Shown piece by piece: positions 6,755 to 9,601 of a stretch of 9,601 nucleotides of DNA. Position numbers and translations under genes: made by a program. Numbering within the stretch: the first letter of the stretch is position 1; each line of letters opens with the position of its first letter. Under the pieces are notes generated by a model, which was not told the DNA's origin, searched no databases, and worked only from the letters and a program-made list of their open reading frames with translations. Source of the DNA: Thermodesulfobacteriota bacterium (GTDB taxonomy: Bacteria > Desulfobacterota > QYQD01); assembly GCA_030017815.1 (NCBI GenBank), contig JASEGX010000087.1:1-9601 (forward strand), written 5' to 3'.

Positions 6755-7558
6755 CTATTTTAACAGGGTGTGTGCAGTGCCATGACACTTGCCACATTCT
6801 GGATATTTTGCATGGATACCGGATGCATGCGGTCTTCCATGACACGCCTCGCAGGGCGGAACTACCTTGTGTTTGTCGCGATGGCAATAGACACAGGATA
6901 GATCATGATGTTTCGTAGTGTTGGCCTTCAAGTTGTCATAGGCGTCATAATGGCACGCCGCACAGGTCTCTGAGGGTGTATCCATGCCATATCTGATGTC
7001 CAGGGGTTTATGTGGTGGATGACAGGCCTTACAGGTCTCAAAGGTCATATCTTTAGTATGTGGATCGTGGCATTTTAAACAATCAAGGTACTGTCTATGC
7101 ACCGGGTGACACTTTGAGCAATCTAATAGGGCATGTTTGCTTGGAGAAACCGCCATCTCATTTCCCTGCTGTGGATGGCAGGTAAGACATACCGGCGTGG
7201 TCTTCTCGCCCATCTTGATATCTAACGGTGCATGGGTATCCACATGGCAGGAGGCACATTGCGGCAATTCATAGTGAGGCTTACCGGCATGGCACATGGC
7301 ACATTGTGGAATAGCGCTGGTGCCCAGCGGCGGATGCTCAGTATGGCAATCCAGGCACCCGACAGCCGTCTTGTGCTTGGCCCCTTTAGAAGCAATAGTG
7401 GCCGGCTGTTGCGGGTGGCACTTCACGCAATCGCTATTGGACAGGGCCGCCTCTGCAGCAATGGCATTACTAACGGGACAGTCATAATACAAAAACGCTG
7501 CCATAAGGCCTATGGCCAGAACCGCAAATACAACAAATAGTTCTTTTTTATGAAACAT
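6755..7558 (-). CDS. Dodecaheme c-type cytochrome, periplasmic or membrane-anchored
   Basis: A 267-residue exported protein with 12 CXXCH motifs beginning at 44, 68, 86, 101, 124, 147, 160, 176, 199, 222, 236 and 255. A basic start (FHKKE) and hydrophobic segment (about 8-24) form a signal peptide or an uncleaved anchor; AIAAEA near 32-37 offers a cleavage site. From haem 3 onward the spacings (15, 23, 23, 13, 16, 23, 23, 14, 19) match the downstream paralogue except for one residue, and the C terminus CGKCHGTAH parallels its CGECHNTAH. It lacks the paralogue's lipobox and proline-rich linker, so the two may work in different places along one electron path. GGAGGG lies 6 bases before the ATG. 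It is first in its operon, behind the promoter at 7602-7630. No named family is recognised. Confidence 0.9.
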   Translation of the reverse strand: MFHKKELFVVFAVLAIGLMAAFLYYDCPVSNAIAAEAALSNSDCVKCHPQQPATIASKGAKHKTAVGCLDCHTEHPPLGTSAIPQCAMCHAGKPHYELPQCASCHVDTHAPLDIKMGEKTTPVCLTCHPQQGNEMAVSPSKHALLDCSKCHPVHRQYLDCLKCHDPHTKDMTFETCKACHPPHKPLDIRYGMDTPSETCAACHYDAYDNLKANTTKHHDLSCVYCHRDKHKVVPPCEACHGRPHASGIHAKYPECGKCHGTAHTLLK

Positions 7559-7601
7559 ATAGCGCCCTCCACAAGGGATGAATAGTGATTCAACGCAAGC
7601 G

Positions 7602-7630
7602 ATGTTAGCATTACAAATAACCTATGTCAA
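7602..7630 (-). promoter_or_regulatory. Sigma-70-type promoter of the dodecaheme operon
   Basis: Minus-strand TTGACA (7625-7630, perfect) and TAACAT (7602-7607) are separated by 17 bases. Transcription would start near 7595, about 37 bases before the start codon at 7558. It lies between the OmcS-like gene's terminator and the first dodecaheme gene, so these are separate units. Confidence 0.7.
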
Positions 7631-7694
7631 GCTTTTAGTGGGAGAAAAATAATTTTTGCAGAGTTGCCGAATGAACGAACGTGCTGAGTTATTG

Positions 7695-7737
7695 AAACAA
7701 AATAAGAAGCGGCGTAAGAGCTGCTCTTACGCCGCTT
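7695..7737 (-). terminator. Rho-independent terminator of the OmcS-like gene
   Basis: Perfect 14 bp stem, AAGCGGCGTAAGAG (7707-7720) with CTCTTACGCCGCTT (7724-7737), and a 3-base loop. The minus strand continues CTTATTTTGTTT. It begins about 30 bases past the OmcS-like stop codon. Confidence 0.85.
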
Positions 7738-7768
7738 GTGTAAAGGTTTATAGTGGCCTTATTTTAAC

Positions 7769-8857
7769 TTATAACCCATCCTTGTCGCTGTGACACTTGA
7801 AACATCCTGTACCGGCTGCAGCACCCGTCGTACCGGCTACCATACCACTATAGTCCCACCTCAGAATGTCAGCATAGTTCGTGCCATGCACTCCGTGGCA
7901 GGAGAGACACATGACAACCGCGGTAGCCCTCGTAGGTAAAGACGGATCAGTATAGGCGACGGGCACTGTGGCGTCATAAGTGAGTGTCGGATCATAACTG
8001 GAGTACGGTGCGGTAGTGGGCAGCAGTATATCGGTTGGGTGTCTGATCCATGCGCCGCTTACACCATGTCCATCGGCACCTGATCCATGAAATTTACCAT
8101 GACATTCAGCACACAACCCGCTCATGGTACCATTAGTACCTGGGGATGTTAAAGATGCCGTGTCCGGGGCGCTTGCGCCTTTATATTTATTGGTGACAGC
8201 AGCTGATAAGTTCTGCCAGCCATTCGTCGCATCATTGTTTTCCACGCCTTTTACCCCGAGCAGAAAGCGATAGCTCTTGGGAACCGTGGATCCGTCTATG
8301 CTGGCGTCGGAGCCATGGTGAGAGCCCTTTATGGACGACAATTCATTTTCTGTGGCCCGATTACCGTGGCAACCGTACGTGCCGCCGCAGGTAAAGTTGG
8401 CGTTGGTGATGCCAGTAGTAAACTCGTCGCCGGGGGGGGCCGTAAGGCTGCCGTCCGTGCCCAGAGCAGACAGCGTTGCGTTCACGTTATGGCCTTTAGC
8501 AGCGCTTGCCCCGGTACCCTTGGAGCTACCAAGATAATTGATATAACCAAAATTACCGCCGGCCAGATCGGTAGCACTGGTGTGGTACACTTGCGGGACC
8601 TTGCTTGTTCCCATGGTTACCACATGGTTCGCAGTTCCCTGGGCGTGACAGCCTGCGCAAGTGGTGGTGAGGATAGAGTTGCCACCAGTGCCAGTACCTA
8701 TTGTTACTGTGGTGCCGTTTTGGCTGTTATGCATGGTATGGCAACTTACGCATGTACCAGATACAGCGGCGAAGGCATAGCCAATTGGTACCAAAGCCAG
8801 AAGCCCGCTCAATAGAACGGTTAATAAGCCGACCTTGAACATTTCCGCCCTTCTCAT
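7769..8857 (-). CDS. OmcS-like hexaheme c-type cytochrome, candidate extracellular nanowire subunit
   Basis: A 362-residue exported cytochrome. The signal peptide MRRAEMFK plus a hydrophobic run ends near AFA (30). Canonical haem sites begin at 36, 67, 249, 317 and 352; a CX5CH (157-164, CGGTYGCH) takes the place of the third. From memory of Geobacter sulfurreducens OmcS, whose filaments carry long-range electron flow, the same landmarks occur in order: CxxCHTMHNS right after the signal, YH then GGNFGY (91-105), KGHN (121-124), YRxL (196-199), a haem followed by RHP (272-274), CLSCHxxH (317-324) and a haem at the extreme C terminus. It is about 45 residues shorter than mature OmcS. I chose the ATG at 8855-8857 because AGGGGTGAT sits just upstream and a normal signal peptide follows. 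Filament formation is inferred; a soluble or surface-bound cytochrome is the alternative. Confidence 0.85.
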   Translation of the reverse strand: MRRAEMFKVGLLTVLLSGLLALVPIGYAFAAVSGTCVSCHTMHNSQNGTTVTIGTGTGGNSILTTTCAGCHAQGTANHVVTMGTSKVPQVYHTSATDLAGGNFGYINYLGSSKGTGASAAKGHNVNATLSALGTDGSLTAPPGDEFTTGITNANFTCGGTYGCHGNRATENELSSIKGSHHGSDASIDGSTVPKSYRFLLGVKGVENNDATNGWQNLSAAVTNKYKGASAPDTASLTSPGTNGTMSGLCAECHGKFHGSGADGHGVSGAWIRHPTDILLPTTAPYSSYDPTLTYDATVPVAYTDPSLPTRATAVVMCLSCHGVHGTNYADILRWDYSGMVAGTTGAAAGTGCFKCHSDKDGL

Positions 8858-8940
8858 AAATATCACCCCTTTCTCCATATTTTTCATATTTGTACTCAAA
8901 GTCATCCCCTCCTTTCTAATTTTTGGCCATAAAGAGAAGG

Positions 8941-9013
8941 GCCGGTTACGCCACTGGGCTCGCCTCCGGCACCATGGCGTCCAACGTGGGCACCGGGGGG
9001 TCACTGCCCTCCC
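8941..9013 (-). ncRNA. Unidentified GC-rich structured leader candidate upstream of the OmcS-like gene
   Basis: A roughly 75-base GC-rich island sits in AT-rich DNA, starting about 85 bases before the start codon. Complementary pairs are ACGCCA (8948-8953) with TGGCGT (8975-8980), GCCGG (8941-8945) with CCGGC (8966-8970), and GGGCA (8988-8992) with TGCCC (9005-9009). The first two pairings cross, so they form a pseudoknot or two alternative folds. Geobacter cytochrome genes often carry cyclic-dinucleotide (GEMM) riboswitches, but the GEMM core GCAAAGCC is absent. No known riboswitch class was recognised, and a plain GC-rich stretch remains possible. Confidence 0.3.
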
Positions 9014-9143
9014 TTTCTTAAAATCCAAGGAACTTTTTAATTTTAGGAACTTTCCCTTATCTCTTCAGTCTCACCTGCCTTATTGCCTTCCACATCCTTC
9101 TGAATTCCGAGGCCAACGGGTCAGTCCCCGCCTTCAATCAACT

Positions 9144-9238
9144 TATCGGTAAAGATAGAGAAAACTTTAATTTTTTATTCCTCTGCGGACACTTTTTCAC
9201 TTGTTAGATGTATCGGCAAGATGTTTAAAAACTTTAAT
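9144..9238. repeat. Pair of imperfect 28-base direct repeats
   Basis: Copies at 9144-9171 and 9211-9238 share TATCGG at the left end and AAAACTTTAAT at the right end with identical length (19 of 28 bases match), 67 bases apart. They lie about 290-380 bases upstream of the OmcS-like start. Paired half-conserved sites at this distance could bind a regulator, although the AT-rich halves make chance similarity easier. Confidence 0.35.
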
Positions 9239-9260
9239 ATCTTGTATCATTTTAGTTGTT

Positions 9261-9299
9261 TGAAAGACGTCACCCTCCGCGTTGTGGCGTAACCTTTCA
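9261..9299. other. Long imperfect hairpin upstream of the OmcS-like gene
   Basis: TGAAAG (9261-9266) pairs with CTTTCA (9294-9299). Just inside, GTCAC (9269-9273) faces GTAAC (9289-9293), pairing with one G-T. No T-run follows on either strand, so it is not an obvious terminator. It may be an operator or transcript structure. Confidence 0.35.
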
Positions 9300-9316
9300 C
9301 ATAGGAGCCCTCATTG

Positions 9317-9380
9317 GTCATTGCGAGCGGAGCGAAGCAATCTTAGGAGATTGCCACGGCACTTCGTGCCTCGCAATGAC
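9317..9380. repeat. Palindromic dispersed repeat with 11 bp terminal inverted repeats
   Basis: A 64-base element has perfect ends GTCATTGCGAG (9317-9327) and CTCGCAATGAC (9370-9380). Internal hairpins are GCAATCT-TAGG-AGATTGC (9337-9354) and GGCAC-TTC-GTGCC (9358-9370). I recall this GTCATTGCGAG...GAAGCAATCT family as a multicopy intergenic element in many Desulfobacterota, Nitrospirota and Chloroflexota genomes. It encodes nothing itself. Confidence 0.8.
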
Positions 9381-9449
9381 ACAAACGAAGGTAACCGTTA
9401 AAACTAACGTTTTTTCAAAGGGATAAAGTGTTATAATATTTTTAATTAA

Positions 9450-9478
9450 TTGACAGAATACAGAGGGTTAGGTATGGT
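9450..9478 (+). promoter_or_regulatory. Candidate rightward sigma-70 promoter
   Basis: A perfect TTGACA (9450-9455) and TATGGT (9473-9478, four of six) are 17 bases apart. It points out of the window through the repeat at 9537-9601. No gene is visible downstream within the window, so its function is unsupported here. Confidence 0.3.
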
Positions 9479-9536
9479 CTATCCGTATGAGATAAAAGGC
9501 CAAAGGTCAAATCAATGGTAAAATGAGAAAGTTGGA

Positions 9537-9601
9537 TTTGATGAATTCGTAAAAAGTCTGAAAAGGCTATTTTCTGTCATTCCTGCGGAAGCAGGAATCC
9601 A
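9537..9601. repeat. Left part of a dispersed repeat cut by the window edge
   Basis: The last 26 bases (9576-9601) repeat 3215-3240 in the same orientation with one mismatch, again forming an 8 bp stem with a GNRA-type loop (GGAA in place of GCAA). The preceding TTTGATGAATTCGTAAAAAG resembles a sequence I recall next to this repeat in other Desulfobacterota genomes, so I place the left end near 9537. The right half lies outside the window. Confidence 0.65.

Noticed and set aside
8315..8815. 166-codon plus-strand ORF antisense to the OmcS-like gene
   Set aside because: It is a mirror frame of a clearly coding cytochrome gene with six haem sites, and has no domain of its own.
8949..8955. CGCCACTG on the plus strand resembling a cobalamin riboswitch box
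   Set aside because: None of the other B12-box elements accompany it, and no plus-strand gene follows.
8941..9013. GEMM (cyclic di-GMP or cGAMP) riboswitch upstream of the cytochrome
   Set aside because: The conserved GCAAAGCC core and AAACC motif of GEMM are not present, so only an unidentified leader is claimed.
8858..9028. Upstream extension of the OmcS-like reading frame by 57 codons
   Set aside because: The added residues (Arg/Trp/Pro-rich) translate the GC-rich leader and would bury the signal peptide. The ATG at 8857 has a good Shine-Dalgarno and a normal signal peptide follows.
9057..9095. 12-residue minus-strand ORF MWKAIRQVRLKR after AGAAGG
   Set aside because: The purine-rich site abuts the ATG with no spacing, and such a short basic frame is easily random.
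9396..9415. CGTTA-AAAC-TAACG followed by six T as a rightward terminator
   Set aside because: The stem is only 5 bp and AT-rich, and no rightward gene precedes it.
9474..9521. 15-residue plus-strand ORF MVYPYEIKGQRSNQW with a GAGGG upstream
   Set aside because: The spacing to GAGGG is plausible, but the candidate promoter's -10 overlaps its start codon, the frame stops just before a dispersed repeat, and nothing else supports it. It could be a truncated gene remnant.

Overview
The window looks like chromosomal DNA from an anaerobic, cytochrome-rich bacterium, most likely Desulfobacterota (the former Deltaproteobacteria) or a relative such as Nitrospirota. The reasons are three exported multiheme c-type cytochromes, System II (ResB/CcsA) cytochrome maturation genes, and small palindromic intergenic repeats of types I recall from those genomes. 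The taxon is inferred from gene content; there is no 16S rRNA or other marker gene here.

Layout. The left part (1-3157) is housekeeping: perhaps the first codons of a leftward gene at the edge, a leftward AMP nucleosidase (amn), a promoter followed by a degenerate tRNA-Gln(CUG)-like sequence, a possible short leader ORF with three consecutive prolines, and a rightward YbiT-type ABC-F ATPase. A palindromic repeat lies in the convergent gap at 3215-3306. From 3354 to 8857 every gene points left. In transcription order from the right these are an OmcS-like hexaheme cytochrome with its own terminator, a two-gene operon of paralogous 12-heme cytochromes with its own promoter and terminator, and resB-ccsA with its own promoter. 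The right end (8858-9601) has no convincing gene. It holds a GC-rich structured leader candidate, imperfect direct repeats, a hairpin and two dispersed repeats.

How it fits together. ResB and CcsA form the haem-export and haem-ligation machine that matures c-type cytochromes outside the cytoplasmic membrane. The three cytochromes carry about 30 haem sites. The OmcS-like protein has the haem order and several histidine motifs of the Geobacter OmcS filament. The two dodecahemes are periplasmic, or lipid-anchored in one case, and are made of repeated four-haem units. I read 3354-8857 as a candidate extracellular electron transfer module: a possible cytochrome nanowire subunit, wire-like carriers that could feed it, and a locally encoded maturation system. 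The most unusual details are a CX5CH in place of the third CXXCH of the OmcS-like protein, the matched haem spacing of the dodecaheme pair, and the unidentified leader upstream of the OmcS-like gene.
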